From Caprella mutica (Eukaryota; Arthropoda; Malacostraca; Amphipoda; Caprellidae), in the NCBI GenBank assembly GCA_947561585.1, contig CANNZV010001442.1, forward strand, positions 62,001-126,000: DNA of 64,000 nt, read 5' to 3'. Below, one piece after another: positions 1 to 12,518 of the stretch. Every line of letters starts with the position of its first letter. Within the stretch, counting starts at the first letter, position 1. The position numbers and the translations under genes are program-made. The notes under the pieces were generated by a model, which had not been told where the DNA came from, made no database searches, and was given only the letters and a program-made list of their open reading frames with translations.

Positions 1-592
1 TGGTTAACATATGGTTTCGTTATATGTATTCAATATGTCAATATCTTATTCATATAGCAAAACCATGAACTACATTTAAAATATTCGATTCAGGATTATG
101 GAATGTATTTATACCAAGAATACCACTAATGGTTTATCACAGACACACGTTCATCTCTTCTCCGTTCAAATTTTCTCAGAGTTTGTGTAAGGTTGGTCCC
201 TTTTGGACACGAAAAGTTGCAACACTACTGGACTGAGTTGTAGAGCTGCGCATGCGTAGAAACTCCATTGGTATGACAACTCGTAATCCTTGATGAGACC
301 TAGGGAATAAAAAGAATATACTTTACTAGAGTAGGTACTTGCCCGTTAAAAATAACGGATCTTCAACAGCAATTAATTACCTGTTGTTAGGTTCCTTTTT
401 AGTGAATTGAAATCAAATAAAATTTATTTTCCTGAATAATCTTATACTTATAATTCATATAAAAATTGAATTAACTCATAAGAATTTAAATTTCTTATTA
501 AAGTATTCAGGTGAATTGATATTAATCCTCCGAGTAAAAGCGGACACCAAATAAATAAACCTACGACGGAAATTATTACCAAAGATATTATA
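1..592. other. intergenic, no gene seen
   Basis: AT-rich sequence with no convincing exon on either strand. It lies downstream of the minus-strand transporter gene, so missing 3' exons of that gene could be here or beyond the window edge, but no MFS-like helix was recognised. Confidence 0.5.
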
Positions 593-900
593 CTACAACA
601 AGATACTCTACTCTCGACAATTTCTGTTTTGAAAAGCGCCATCTGGATTTGAAAGCGGGAACTGAAGAAACAACAACATTTGGTTTGTTTAATAATATTT
701 TTACTTTTATTTAATTCATTAATGAAGTTTATTTTACTGAAAAATTAAGCTTTACATCGGTAGAATAGATACAGCTAAATAAAATAAAAACGAAGAGAAA
801 TGATCAACACCAAATGTTATTGTTTCTCTAGTTCCCGCTTTCAAATGCAGGTGGCGCTTTTTAAAACAGAAATTGTCTAGAGTAGAGTATCTTCTTGTAG
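593..900. repeat. TIR MITE, family 1, copy 1
   Basis: Roughly 100-bp inverted arms: the left arm starts CTACAACAAGATACTC and the right arm ends GAGTATCTTCTTGTAG. Both arms include a GCGCC(A)-rich block and the words CCCGCTTTCAAAT and ACCAAATGTT. TA dinucleotides flank both ends (591-592, 901-902), as expected of Tc1/mariner-type target duplication. A second copy of the family lies at about 7243-8299. No coding capacity. Confidence 0.75.
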
Positions 901-2088
901 TACGTATAATATTTTTGTTATTAGTATAGATAATGCATCCATAGAAACTCTTTTACGGTTATTGACTGGTTAATTCAATAAAATGGTATATAATAAAAGA
1001 ATATATAGTTCATTAACTCTTTTTATTTCCCAAGCTAATTATATTGAATGGAATTTAATTTTAAATATTTAGTTCGATTGGATGAAAATATCGCAATGAT
1101 TGTATTTTTTATTTAAAGGATTGTGTGCTGATCTCAGCAATAAAGCGCCATCTATCGGCAGCTATACCAAATGGGTAGACTGAGTTTCCTGAGTCACCGG
1201 CTCTTTTTAATTGTTGTCGTTGCAGTAGGAGGTTGTACTACTTCCTACTGCCCAAATTTTCTTTTTGTTCTATACTTTCAATTGAAAGTTTCCATTTAAT
1301 AAAAGTAAATTGTTTATTATTAAATGTATACCTAGTTCCGATCCTTCAGTAGCATTGCAATTCTATTTTAAATAATTCGTGTGTATCCTTCAATTTATTT
1401 AATGGCATATACCTATAGTTACCGTACAACCGCACCTATCCTAACTAATTATTCGAAATCTTTAATAGCCATTAATTTAAGTGGTATTTTTCATATTACA
1501 CAGAGTAGAATCATTTAATAGAATTAACCATTAACGTTTACAAATTTAGGATTACATTTTTCGTTTCTCTTTACAGAGCAATTCTTTCATAAATACGTGT
1601 TAAATAGCTATGTGATTGCAGATGCGACCGTTAACCTAATTTGCTCCTAACAAAACTTCGCAGTGGCACTTTAAAAGCGTTTTAAGTCGTTGGTTCATTT
1701 ATTGCATTATATCTAATTCAAATATTAATTTCTATATAGTCCTTTAATTTGAAATCTTACATTGTCATATATCTATATGTTATCCTATAACTATTATTCT
1801 ATAGTTTTCATTTAAATTCAGTTCTGTAATAGTTTGATTATATTTTACTATATTATGTAGTAATTGTACCTAACTAATTCTAATGATGCTATTTATATTA
1901 CTATTGTATATAGGTACTGATTTGTGCGAATAATTATCTGTATGTAATTTTTCTTCCTCAGGTTACTAACTAAATAAACATACTCCTGCAAGTATGTTTT
2001 CTTGGTCCGTCGTGCTGAGACAGATTGCGTAAGTGATTATGTAAATGATTGCGTAAATTACTATATAAATGATGGTAATTGATCTCAC
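901..2088. other. intergenic, no gene seen
   Basis: AT-rich DNA between a MITE and the last transporter exon found. No ORF with family resemblance and no tandem array. The final transmembrane exon of the SLC16-like gene was looked for on the minus strand and not recognised. Confidence 0.4.
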
Positions 2089-5000
2089 CAATGAGGGGCG
2101 AAAGTGTTACGTGGGACCCGATGAGCACCACACTGTTAACCGTGAGCGTCGACGCGAAAAGTTCCTCTCCGACAAAATCAGGCAAAGTGATGAAGTGTAA
2201 ACTGAAGAAGATGCCCATACCCACCCCATAGACCAACATGAGGGACAGTAGAAGGTAGGGGCTGTGACTAACGTGTGGAAAAACTGAAAAGAAACCAAAG
2301 GACTATCTTTTACGGTCCTCAGAAGGTGATTCAGTGTCCAAACCTACTTAAACTCCTGAGTTTAACATTAAAATCGCACAAATGGTTCAATTCAGTAAGG
2401 CCCAATTCACACTTGCGTTCTCAACGCCGCCTTTGAAAAAATGCTCATTGCAAAAAGTTTAGCTGCAATTGATTTTAACGGAGCCCTTCACACTTGCGCT
2501 TTTTTTTCATCAGCATTTTTTCTAACGCAAGTGTGAATTGCTCCGTTAAAATCAAATGTAGCTTAACTTTTTGAAATGAACATTTTTTAAAAGGCGACGT
2601 TGAGAAACGCAAGTGTGAAAAGGGGCATGAAGAGTAGAAATTTCGTCCTTTTAGTTTAACGAATTGAATACATTAAAACCCCTGAGTTATGAAGTATTTT
2701 CTATCTTTATATTATAGGAGACGATATACTAAGTAAACTATCCCTCAAATAACAATAGTTTTCTAAGATTTTAATGACAGAAAAATATTCTAGTGCATCT
2801 GAGTAATGAAGTGGCTTCGAGTTATGAAGGAATATATACTTCATAACTCAGGAGTTTCACTGTATACAAATGTTCGCATTTACAAAAATTTATTTGAATT
2901 GAATATTGTAGGTTTTTTTTTTTAAGTTTCGAGCTTCAAAAAAAAATGTTGAGTTAAATTACCTCTTCAATATATGGACATTTCGTTGAGAATAAATCTT
3001 TTCGATCAATAGAAATAAGGTCTGTACTTTCTGGTATATTATACTTAACATCCAGTATAGTCAACGTTTGAAAAGGACAATAATTATTCTAGATGTTAGT
3101 AATCATGACACATTTTAAGGCGACTAAATGTTTATCACTCATTCATTCCCATGTTATTCTAAATCCGTACTACAAGAAAAAAATCTTAAATTCAAAATAT
3201 ATTACGTTTGTCACTTTGAAAGGGAAAAGTTTTAATGCTTCCTGAAAGAAGTTGTTGCATTTATTCTATAAACTGTACCTGACAGAGATGCGGCTGCCAC
3301 AGTGGCTCCAAGAAGATACACAATCTTTCTATTGAATCCCTTCGTATCAGCCACTGCCGAAATTATAAGTTTGCTGCCAGTATTACCGAAGGCACTGCAG
3401 AATATGCACCAAGCTGCGATTTCGGACATCAGTCCGAACTCCACCACAGCGAAGGGTATAAGAGTCATCACGTTTGTGAAAGAGACTAGCGTAATGGTCA
3501 AGCTTAGACTTGATAGGATAACTCGAGGTTCCTTTACAGCAATCAAACTCTCTAGAACTTGAAAACAAAACATCTTTATTCCATTGATCATTGTTACATT
3601 AGCACCATCTGCTTTTTCGATTTTCGAATTATTAGCAGCTTCAATTTGGTTAATATCCGAAGAATCTTTTTGATTTTCTGGTTGCTTTATTTCATTGCAA
3701 TTTACTCCTGTTTCACCGGTTATAACGTCTGGTAAGTTATTCTTTTTAGGTATTTTGAAGGTACAAGCTCCTACACAGCATATAATGAGAAAACCTCCAC
3801 ATACTAACATGGCGATGGTAAGATCGAATTTTTGTTCTAGGATTTGCAAAAGAGGCGGTAGGACCATTCCTCCTGCTGATATTCCAGCTGTTAGGATTCC
3901 CATTGCCAGCCCTCGTCTCTTGATGAAACATTTCGGCAAAATGATGAAGCAGACTGTTGACGCCATGCCGCTTCCCAATGCTGTAAACAAAAAAATTAGC
4001 CGAATGAATCGTATATAAATATCTTTGAAAATCATATCGTACAATATTTTTAATCAATCCTATACACATCTTCATCTGTAAATTGAAAAAAATGTTCGTT
4101 GGAAGAACGTCAATTTAAATAATTACTTACTCTAAAATAGAGATCTCTTTTAAAAATTGTTATTTATGACTTTATCTTAAAGATACTATCCTTTTCACAA
4201 GAATAATCTTGAAGTTTAGGTATTCTAGCTTTGTGCAAAAGAATTCAATATACAAAACTTCAAGACTATCAACTCTACTCACGTAGAAAAATTCCATAGA
4301 GGAGGAATAGAAGCGGGACTGACGAGACGAAGGCCAAAGCTATGAATGCTGCCGAGGTTATGACAGAGCCTGTGAGTGCTACAGACCGGTAACTGAAGGC
4401 GCCAACCAGAGCAGGAGTAAAAATGCTACTTATACTACCAGAAACACCGTGAACACTCAGAATCCAGCCTATGGTGCTAGAAGATGCGTTACTGGAAGCT
4501 AGTCTGTCGTCAAAAAGCAATCCGAAAGTGTGAGTGATACCCATTTGAAAAACCTGCAGGAGGTGGATATAATTTGTAATATTTTCAGGATTTTGTTCAT
4601 CATGTTCATTTAATTCCTATTTATAGGTATCATGAGGAAGATTTATTAACTATAGTAACGGGTGAAACGTGATTATTAGGGTCGTGACAATATTGTCTTA
4701 AAATCATAGATCCCAAGAATATCAAAGACGAAACGAAATGAAACGGTATCGAATACTACAGGGTGCGGAGAAAGTCCCCGATCAAATTTTGTTTTTTTAA
4801 ATTAAAGATGTTATTTATTTACTAAACTCTTATCCATTTAAATCTCATTCTCTTTCTATAATCATCTACTTTAATGTTCCGAGTTTAAATTTTGATAAAT
4901 TTACATTGTCTTTTGTAAAAATGAGTCAACCTGAGGCTATTATTCAGCTACACTGCGCGGGGAAGATAAACACAGAGATTGTTAAGCTGTTAAAAGCACT

Positions 5001-6619
5001 AAAATCGACTGTTAGGGATGTTGTTAAACGCTACCAAGAACTGGAGACTACAGGTAATCGACCCAGGTGTGGACGTCATTGCACTTCACGCACTCCAACC
5101 AAAATCAAAGCCATTAGGGAGCGGGTACCGGGGTAAGGAGGAACCCCAAGCGAAGCATGAGAAAGATGGATAAGAGTATGGATATCGATGAAAAAAGTGT
5201 GAAACCATCGTCAAAGAAGACCTCAAGTTTTCCCCCTTCAAAATGACCAACATGCAACAGCTCACGGACTTGCAGAAACAGAAGAGGCTGGACAAATCAA
5301 ACATTCTTTTGAATGCAATGAAAGATGGCAGGCAGGCTGGTGAGATCGTATTTTCGGATGAGAAAATGTTCACTGTGGAGGCCAAATTCAACTCCCAGAA
5401 TGACAGAATTTTAGCAAAAATTGCTTACAGTATCCCTCCATCCATAAAGACTGTTTTCCGTCGCCAAAATCCTGCCTCTGTGATGGTTTGGGCTGCCATC
5501 TCAGAGAGTTGAATATCTCCTCTCATTTTCGTCAAAAAAGGCGCTAAAGTTTACGCTAAATCATATATCGAGGATATTTTGACTCCAGGACAAGTCGAGA
5601 TGAAGAAGCACTTCAAGGACAGGCCTTTTACCTTTCAACAGAACGGTGCGTCCTCGCACACAGCGAACAAAATTCAGGATTGGTGTGAGCGTCACTTTCC
5701 TTCGTTTTGGAGGAAGGAATTGTGGCCTCCTTCATCGTCGGACCTGAACCCTCTGGACTTTTGTGTGGTCCATATTGGAGAAGGAAGCGTGCGCTACAGC
5801 TCATGATAGTACGGAAACTCTGAAGAAGTCCTTCGAGCGACAATGGGCCAAAATTACACAAGAAACGTTCCATGCCGCAGTAAAGAGCTTCAGAGGTAGA
5901 CTTAAGAGAGTAATCGCCACCAATGGTTGTCATATTGAATAATAATTGGTAGATTTGTTTAATGGGTTTATTGAGATATTGTGTGATAAGTTTTGTTTTA
6001 TTTCATCCATCACAACTCATTAAATTAACCTTTTTATATGATCGGGGACTTTCTCCGCACCCTGTATATTCCGCTGGTTTAGAACGATTCAATACTATTT
6101 AATTCTCTCCGTCTAAAATATTTTCAGGATCTATGATTTTGAGAGCATATTGTCACAACCCTAATGATTATTATGTATGTATGTCCTCTTCCATGCTGGT
6201 AAACGAATATTCTATTATATAAAATCTTTGATTACTTATACATAACCTATAAATACTATAAATGAATTTAGGTTAGGTAAATAGTAAATCAATATCTCTA
6301 TTCGATGAATACTTTAATTTATTATTTAATTATGCATTATAGTGAATATATTACAAAAGATTTTTCTATCATCACAAAGTTTTTTCCTAGAACTCACAGC
6401 CATGTAGAAAGCAGATGCCAGTATCAACCATTGGCGCCAATTTATCTTCTTGTCAACTTCAACTGTCTCTTTGATATCATCATCCTTCTTTTCTTCCCTT
6501 CTCTCCTCTACCTCTTTCTTCTTCTCTTCTTTCTCTTCTTCAAAACCTCTTTCCTCAATTATCAGATCTGGTAGAGAATCTTGGCCCTTCCGTAGACAGC
6601 TTTTGAAAGTGGAATACAT
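2089..6619 (-). CDS. SLC16 / monocarboxylate-transporter-like MFS permease (partial, C-terminus missing)
   Basis: Four minus-strand exons join in phase: 6398-6619, 4283-4553, 3279-3980 and 2089-2283, about 463 codons. Each junction is GT-AG. The start is the ATG at 6617-6619. Residues 1-60 form a Lys/Glu-rich cytosolic tail; helix 1 (WLILASAFYMA then VFQMGITHTFGLLFD) is split by intron 1. Exon 2 carries helices 2-3. Exon 3 carries helices 4-6, a hydrophilic loop of about 90 residues rich in Asn, Glu and Lys (the usual long TM6-TM7 loop of SLC16 proteins), and helices 7-9. Exon 4 carries helices 10-11 with LPDFVGEEL, resembling the SLC16 'VDLVG' region. The classical PDGGWGW start of SLC16 members is not seen; NWRQW stands there, so substrate cannot be assigned. 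Helix 12 and the C-terminus were not found. Family call good, transported substrate unknown. Confidence 0.82.
2398..2626. repeat. palindromic MITE, TTCACACTTGCG family
   Basis: Ends AGGCCCAATTCACACTTGCG / CGCAAGTGTGAAAAGGGGC, with a second inner pair of the same words (about 2480-2547), so the element looks like a hairpin within a hairpin. It sits in the intron between exons 3 and 4 of the transporter. Related ends occur at 48.5 kb and 62.2-63.4 kb. Confidence 0.7.
2674..2862. repeat. MITE, CTGAGTTATGAAG family, copy 1
   Basis: Inverted ends: CCTGAGTTATGAAGTAT on the left and ACTTCATAACTCAGGAG followed by TTTCACTGTA on the right. A second copy lies at about 29818-30045 with the same termini. 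Non-coding, intronic in the transporter gene. Confidence 0.65.
4759..6064 (+). mobile_element. mariner-like element, DD37D type, copy A (inactive)
   Basis: 1306 bp with near-perfect terminal inverted repeats, CAGGGTGCGGAGAAAGTCC at the left and its complement ending CCGCACCCTG at the right, and TA target duplication (4757-4758, 6065-6066). It lies in intron 1 of the SLC16-like gene, antisense to it. Its transposase is broken (next entry), so the copy is non-autonomous. Confidence 0.93.
4906..5942 (+). pseudogene. mariner DD37D transposase, disrupted
   Basis: Fragments in at least two frames give a paired HTH-like N-terminus (MSQPEAIIQLHCAGKIN), a catalytic core with the first Asp intact (FSDEKMFTVE) and the motif WPPSSSDLNPLDF. 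The second catalytic position reads FQQNG, Asn where the family has Asp. Counting from it to the Asp in NPLDF leaves 37 residues between, which suggests the DD37D (maT-like) lineage rather than DD34D mariner. Defects seen: a frameshift after about 5136, a stop near 5511 in the block after MVWAAISES, and a frame change near 5760. The frame closes with a stop at 5940-5942. Confidence 0.88.
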
Positions 6620-7242
6620 CTCTATTTTCGTTTTTTTAATAATTATATTAATTTTTTTATATAAATTAAATGTTTTTAGATGAATTAAATTTTCATAGAT
6701 GATTTAAATACATCGATTTATAATTAGCTGAAATATAGTAATAATGAAGATGTTAAATATTTGGTTGCTTAAAGGGCTTTCTTTCTTGGTCGTATATCGA
6801 TAGATGGACTTTAATAATGAAATATACTATTGTCATCTTATTTAAAAAAAAAGATTTAAAAATGCCCAAACCGCTGATATTCACAGGTAGCCTAAATGAA
6901 TTCTCAACTAATTACTAACATCTTTATTACAATAAGTGTCAAAATTTTATTTAAAATTTCTACACGTTTAACTTATGCTAGATAGTTCCGATTCTCTCAA
7001 TTCATTTTAGTTTTATTTTATAGAATTAAAAATTTAGATTTAAGTTATAATTTCACAATATCAATATCCTAATAATTGAAATAATTACAAAACGAAATTG
7101 AACTAAATTGTTTAAATCGAATAAAAACTTTATAAAAAGATAAATTAATAATGCTTAATTCCAAAATATGCCAAAAAATATTGAATGGTCTATGTGATGT
7201 ACTATCACTTAGATCATTGTACCTAAGATATTATACTAGACT
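6620..7242. other. intergenic, upstream of the transporter gene
   Basis: AT-rich DNA with no ORF of known family. As the 5' flank of the minus-strand transporter gene it should contain its promoter and 5' UTR, but no distinct TATA or initiator element stands out from the AT-rich background. Confidence 0.4.
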
Positions 7243-8299
7243 TACAGTAAGATACACCACTCTCGGAAATTTCTGTTACAAAAAGCGCCATCTGGACTTG
7301 AAAGCTGTAACTAAAGCAACAACATTTGGTCACTTTGGGAGTCGATCAAAACATTGCACATCAAAGTTAACTTGGGAAATGCGGAATTAAATTAACCATC
7401 CACATATAGCCTTAATATATATTTATAACTACTGCCTGAATACTGAAACTATCAATTCTTTGATCAACACCAAATGTTGCTTCTCTAGTTCCCGCTTTCA
7501 AATCCAGATGGCGCCACAACGCACTTTTAAAACACAAATTTGCGAGAGTGGTGTATCTTTTAAGGTGGCTACACACGTTCATGCAAACTTGACAAGTCTA
7601 CTTGCGCAAGTATTTGCACAAGTATAGGAATATTTCCCTTCGCCACCACACGAGACAAGTATACTTGTACAAGCCTCCTGTTGAAATTGTGACTGTCTAC
7701 TTCATGTGATGACGCTCTTGCTTTGACAGCTTTTTGTCCTGAACATAAACGAAAATCTCAAAAGAAGAAACGAAATGAACGGTGTACAGAGTGGTTGAAA
7801 AAAGGGGAAAACATATTCTCATGTCAACACTGATTTTAGTTGCATGTTTAAACAATGGGAATATATTTAATATATTTTAAAATCAAGTTTCTACAAATAT
7901 ATACACTTACTATACATTCTAATTAATAACAATTCTGCTTTTCTTCTGCCATAATTACTTTTTGTCTGTTCACTACAAAACTCGCAACAATTTGATAAAT
8001 TGCCTTCAAATTTATAGAATTTATTGCATACATATATATAGAGAAATAAACTCATTTTCTTTTACATTCATCGCAATAGTTCTCAAGTTTTCAATATCCT
8101 CGGTACACACGCTACGTTTCACTTGCACAAGTCAGACTTGCACAGGTGGCAGGATTCAAATTCAATCATGTCTCAAGTCACTTGTACAAGTCTCTATTTG
8201 TGCAAGTCTCGTCCTACAGACCCTCAAGTTTGCTTGCACAAAATACTTGCGCAAGTAGACTTGTCAAGTTTGCATGAACGTGTGTAACCACCTTTACTG
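7243..8299. repeat. TIR MITE, family 1, copy 2, interrupted
   Basis: Left arm begins CAGTAAGATACACCACTCTCG; the right arm ends GTATCTTT + TTACTG once the inserted element at 7563-8293 is removed. Internal words (AAGCGCCATCTGGA, ACCAAATGTTG, CCCGCTTTCAAATCCAG) match copy 1 at 593-900. Confidence 0.7.
7563..8293. mobile_element. PIF/Harbinger-like non-autonomous element, AGGTGGCTACACACG family, copy 1
   Basis: 731 bp with long inverted ends: AGGTGGCTACACACGTTCAT at the left and the matching ATGAACGTGTGTAACCACCT at the right, rich in the words TTGCGCAAGT and TTGTACAAGT. The flanks are TTA (7560-7562) and TTA (8294-8296), the 3-bp TWA duplication typical of PIF/Harbinger. It inserted into the terminus of the family 1 MITE. 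No transposase ORF is visible. Confidence 0.82.
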
Positions 8300-8479
8300 A
8301 TTGTACAATGTAACACACCGCGGTCACTGCCCTGTCTAATTCATTAGTGGGCTACCTTTTTCCCACTGGTCCTTTATATAGTTATTGCTAAAGCTTCCGG
8401 TGGAAGAGAACAAGTCTCTAAAATTATATGTCTGCAATTTTAAATTTGATAGAAATAATAATTAGTAATCTATTCGATA

Positions 8480-8698
8480 GTAAATGAATAGAGAAAAGTC
8501 ACCTTCATTTATACCATTATATAACATTTATTTTAATTGGTATCCATGATACCAGCATTTTTAACATTTATTTTGATTCCTATCCACTATATCTGCAGGT
8601 ATCATTGATACCAAATAGAGAAATGCTAAATAACTATGCACTCTATTTCTTATATGATCGAAGATGTGAAATCGGCCAATAATTCGTAACTTACTCTG
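8480..8698. repeat. degenerate MITE with GGTATCCATGATACC core
   Basis: Carries the AATTGGTATCCATGATACC / GGTATCATTGATACC core and the right arm ATGATCGAAGATGTG then AATTCGTAACTTACTCT of the GGGTAAATTACG family. The left arm has decayed beyond recognition. Confidence 0.55.
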
Positions 8699-8784
8699 CT
8701 ACAAATCACTGAAACATCTCTTTCAAAAAGTTTACAGTGTGGGCCACAAAAATGTTTCCGATTTTTTTCCAAAAGCTAACAAAG

Positions 8785-10256
8785 AACGAAAACGGTTTTG
8801 TTAAATTTACAAAACGTATTTTGTCGACAACATTTGGTTATGATATTGAGAAAATTTTGTTATATTAACCATCAATTGAGTTAAATCAGCAATAAAATAT
8901 TGTTCAAAGATTTCTTCACTACAACAAAAAATTACTTTAAGTTAACTGTACAATTTTTGTAATGGAAGATTGTTAAGGTTACTAAAAACGTTTTGTTCAC
9001 ATTAACTTAAATATTGCTATGATAGCAATACAATATTGTTCAACGTTTATTTATTTATAACAGAATGTTTTTTTTAGTACTAACTTGAAATATTTAGTTA
9101 AAATGTAACATTATTGTTTAACAAAATACCTTTGTCTTTATAAATAATAATTTTGCTTCAATAATAATATATTTTTGTTGAGATATTTTTTAATATTAAC
9201 AATAATATATTGTCAATAATAATAATTGTCTTCCATTTTAAATTACCACAATAATGTATTCATTGTTCGTACAGAATCAAAAAATATAAATCTATACGTT
9301 CTCCTTGAGTACTATTTTGTATCGATATTCCCACGTCTGTCCCACGCGTGATGTCTCTCGTCTGGTTTACGCAGGAAAGAGTACACGGAAAAAAGTAATA
9401 TATTAAGTCATGGTGCAAATATTAATGGTAAAAATATTGATGCATATTGCAGCAAGTTTATTCTAAGCCTTATTGAAGTATCATAACTGCGTAAGTGATG
9501 ATAAACACTAGTAGGTATCTATGTATGTAGATGTTGATAAACAGTATTAAGTAACTAGATAGGTAGGGGGAAATTGATATATATTAATAGATAGCTATAA
9601 AAAAATATTCAATGTTCTATTGCTTTTTATAATAAGAAAGAAAAAATACAAAATCAATAGAATATTAAATAATATTCATTAATAAAAACTTTAAAAGGCA
9701 TGCGTGTTATCAAATTGATTATAGTTCATTCCAATCCTACCATGTCCAGGTTGGCTGAGAGGTTGCATTGCAGATCGTCAGTTCGAGTCCTGAATACACC
9801 ACTTCATTTCTATGTTCATTTATTCCAATTTAATTTGTATTTAACAATATGTAACATTAAGCTAATTGATATACAGTCAAATTTACATATACACTATATG
9901 CAATAATATAAGAAATGGTAATTAAAACAGCATAATCTTTTTTTTTAACCAAACAGTTTCAGTTAAAATAACATGATGATTGTGTTGCAACAAAAAAATA
10001 TTTGTGTTGCTTTAAATATACTTTTTGTTGACATAACAAAATACATACAACAGTATTGTAATGTTACTATAACTTATAAGCTCTAGTTACTGTTACCTTA
10101 AAAATTCTAGTGTAACTATAACAAAAAAAAAACTTAACTAAAAATTATATTTACTATAACAAAATTATTTTGATGGCTCATAGCTGACTAACTTATTTTG
10201 ATGATACAACCAAAAACCTACTTTTTTAGATTGTATCAACAAAACCGTTCTCAGTG
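8785..10256. repeat. AT-rich element with short inverted ends (tentative)
   Basis: AACGGTTTTGTT at about 8791-8802 and its complement AACAAAACCGTT at about 10238-10249 bracket roughly 1.5 kb of very AT-rich sequence with many ACAATATTGT-like palindromes. Outside it, the 8735-8765 word (GGGCCACAAAAATGTTTCCG) reappears inverted at about 11018-11040, so a larger repeat may include this block. Boundaries and class are uncertain. Confidence 0.3.
9745..9800 (+). other. tRNA-like remnant with Pol III A and B boxes (SINE head?)
   Basis: TGGCTGAGAGG at 9752-9762 fits the A-box consensus and GTTCGAGTCC at 9781-9790 fits the B-box. Only 18 bases separate them, against roughly 30 or more in a real tRNA gene, so the anticodon arm is missing and a tRNA cloverleaf cannot form. 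It is most simply a decayed tRNA-derived SINE head or tRNA pseudogene inside the AT-rich block. Confidence 0.45.
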
Positions 10257-10955
10257 TGTAACAATTTCTTTGACCAACAATATAATTGTATCCATGCTAC
10301 CTCATTCACGACTCTTGAAGGTCCTATCCAGGTTCCAGGAAAAAAAAAGAGTTTATTATATAATATTGTAGAACTAAGGTCTTGGATCATTATTATGCAA
10401 ACAGCATAAAATTCAGTTCAGTGAATATTTTTTTATTCGATTTTTGAAGTTTTTAATACTCTGTATGCATCAATTGAGCGAATCACTAACCTGACGCGGA
10501 GAAAGAAGATTGTACACTCTTTGTTTTGATTGTAAATTTAGATTTTTAAACAAACAATGCGTTTTTGGCTTTTGTTTAAGATATAAATTGTTTCCAGATA
10601 TATATGAACGTTTCTATAGTAAGTTTTACCAATGTTATACCTTTACACGAATATTAAATGAATTTATTATACCTAATACCTAGTTGACATTCAAAACAAA
10701 TGGTGTACATTCTTTTTCTTGTTACTGAAAATTAGAAAGTTGGAAGTAAAATAGGTATTGTAGAGTTTTGATTATAAAAATCTTAGATAAAAAGCATATA
10801 AAATAAAAAAAATAGCCTATCAAATTTCTTTGAGTTTGCAGCAAAACGAAAAGAAACATTATCCTCATTGATTAAAGCAACAAAAAAATTTGCTTGGAAG
10901 GGACCTTTTATACAATATTACTTCACAAAATTACCTATTATATTTTTCACCAATT

Positions 10956-11090
10956 ATGCAATTAACAAGCGAAGAACGAATATTCATAGTGAAAACTTTA
11001 AAGAGATCAATCTTCAATCGGAAACATTTTTGTGGCCCGTACTATATACTATGTCCAACATTATTGACATATTTTAAAACCTTTAAACTA
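10956..11090 (+). pseudogene. DUF4817-like helix-turn-helix remnant (tentative)
   Basis: An ATG at 10956 opens MQLTSEERIFIVKTLKRSIF followed by NRKHFCGPYY. The start resembles the N-terminal HTH segment annotated as DUF4817 in insect transposon-derived proteins (pattern L-T/S-x-E-E-R-x-F-I-V). It runs into unrelated sequence after about 25-30 residues, so it would be a truncated fossil. Confidence 0.28.
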
Positions 11091-11099
11091 ACTTTTTCT

Positions 11100-12400
11100 C
11101 TATTGTTGATAAATCGCAAGAGGGTTATTAATTATAAGATACAATGATGTCATTAACTTTTTCAGTGTAATTTATAAAAATAATTTATTTAATTAATTCT
11201 CAACTACAGCGCCACCTACTGAAGAATTTCACAAAACAAATGATAGAGCGCATGCGCACGATATTGTTTATTTTGCACTGTTTGTTTAATTATTATTAAC
11301 TTTCTAGTTCACCTTATACTAAATCAACTTTACTTTATATTTAAAAAAAATAGTCTCAATCATTGTTGTGTATTATTGTACAGTATTTGTTTCAATATCG
11401 TTCAAAGATAACTTATTATGTAAACAAACAGATCGTAGCTCCATTTCTGCCGATGCGGTGAAATTCGAAGTTACATGCTTAGAATTTTTATCTGGTTGTT
11501 CATTATATATTTCTGATGAATTAATTCTTAAAAGTGTATATCTAATTATTAACAACATTTTGTTACAAAAAATACCGTTATTTTTTTCTACATGACCGAC
11601 AATGAGGAACCGTACGATATCTGGTTACTCCTATAAATTAAGTTTATTAAATTACATCAACAAATGGAATTATTTAATCCATATAAATGTGTGGTTAATA
11701 ATACTAGTAATTTAATTATATGTATTTATTAATAGAAACAAATGATATAAAAACTGTGGAAAGACGTAAATCTATCATAGTACAGGAATTAACATGAAAC
11801 TTCATTTTATTTTTTATTTTAACATACATGTGTGTTAACAATCATAAACATTCATGATAAATATCTATGTTAAACATCCATGTGAAACATATCCAAGTTG
11901 AACATCTTTTTTAACATCCGATTAGAAAATATTTATATATTGTCGCGACCTTAGGCTGGGTCGCAAGGATGATATGAAGACAGGCTTTGACAAATCTCCT
12001 TTATTGTGACAAATCACTACACTCAGTGTACACGTAGTTCTGAAATAAATTAACTTACTTCCAAAACAGATAGACACTAGTATTTTTAATACAAATAAAT
12101 CTAAGCCATACAAATATTAGATACCTAGTACAAATAATAAAACGAACAATAGTAACCAGTGAAATAACTCAAATAAGAAATAAAGATGTAAATCGATATA
12201 ATCTAATATAATTAAATCACGAAATGAATCTAGGTACCTAGTTAGGTACGTCCAAATAATAAAGGCTAACCATCAATCTACCTATATGAATCTGAACGGT
12301 ACTATAACATAAACCAGATTATGACAAGAATAATATAACAGTTAGATCCTCTTACTTGTTCTCCCGGTCAAACAGTGAGAAATATATGATTATATGCAGC
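11100..12400. other. intergenic, no gene seen
   Basis: AT-rich DNA. A short inverted word pair around 11942-11965 (GCGACCTTAGGCTGGGTCGC) may be the edge of an LTR or a retroelement 3' UTR, but no second LTR was found. Small ORFs at 11368-11595 and 11922-12113 were examined and not accepted as genes. Confidence 0.4.
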
Positions 12401-12518
12401 TGAATAGTAATGGTACAGCCCCTCATTTGGTTTAACTGCGCAGTAATCAGTCAGTCAGGATTCTTCGAATATGCCTTTTCATCGGCTTCATCTGCATCAC
12501 TCGTCCTCTTCATCCACT

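Larger units (their letters stand above)
4679..6161. repeat. short palindromic MITE split by a mariner
   Basis: 4679-4758 and 6065-6161 are inverted arms of one roughly 175-bp element: GGGTCGTGACAATATTGTC at the left, GATCTATGATTTTGAGAG then CATATTGTCACAACCC at the right, flanked by TA. The mariner at 4759-6064 inserted at a TA near its centre, so the MITE is the older insertion. Confidence 0.75.

Noticed and set aside
3302..4018. Plus-strand ORFs over the transporter exon
   Set aside because: Antisense shadows; the minus strand gives contiguous MFS helices with GT-AG borders in phase.
9745..9800. Functional tRNA gene
   Set aside because: A and B boxes are 18 bp apart, with no room for an anticodon arm, and no acceptor stem pairs.
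11368..11595. 75-codon plus ORF with a faint likeness to a histone-fold (CENP-X-like) protein
   Set aside because: It has no ATG, no clear flanking exon and only a short SISADAVKF resemblance. Too weak to call without a profile search (a CENP-X HMM hit would change this).
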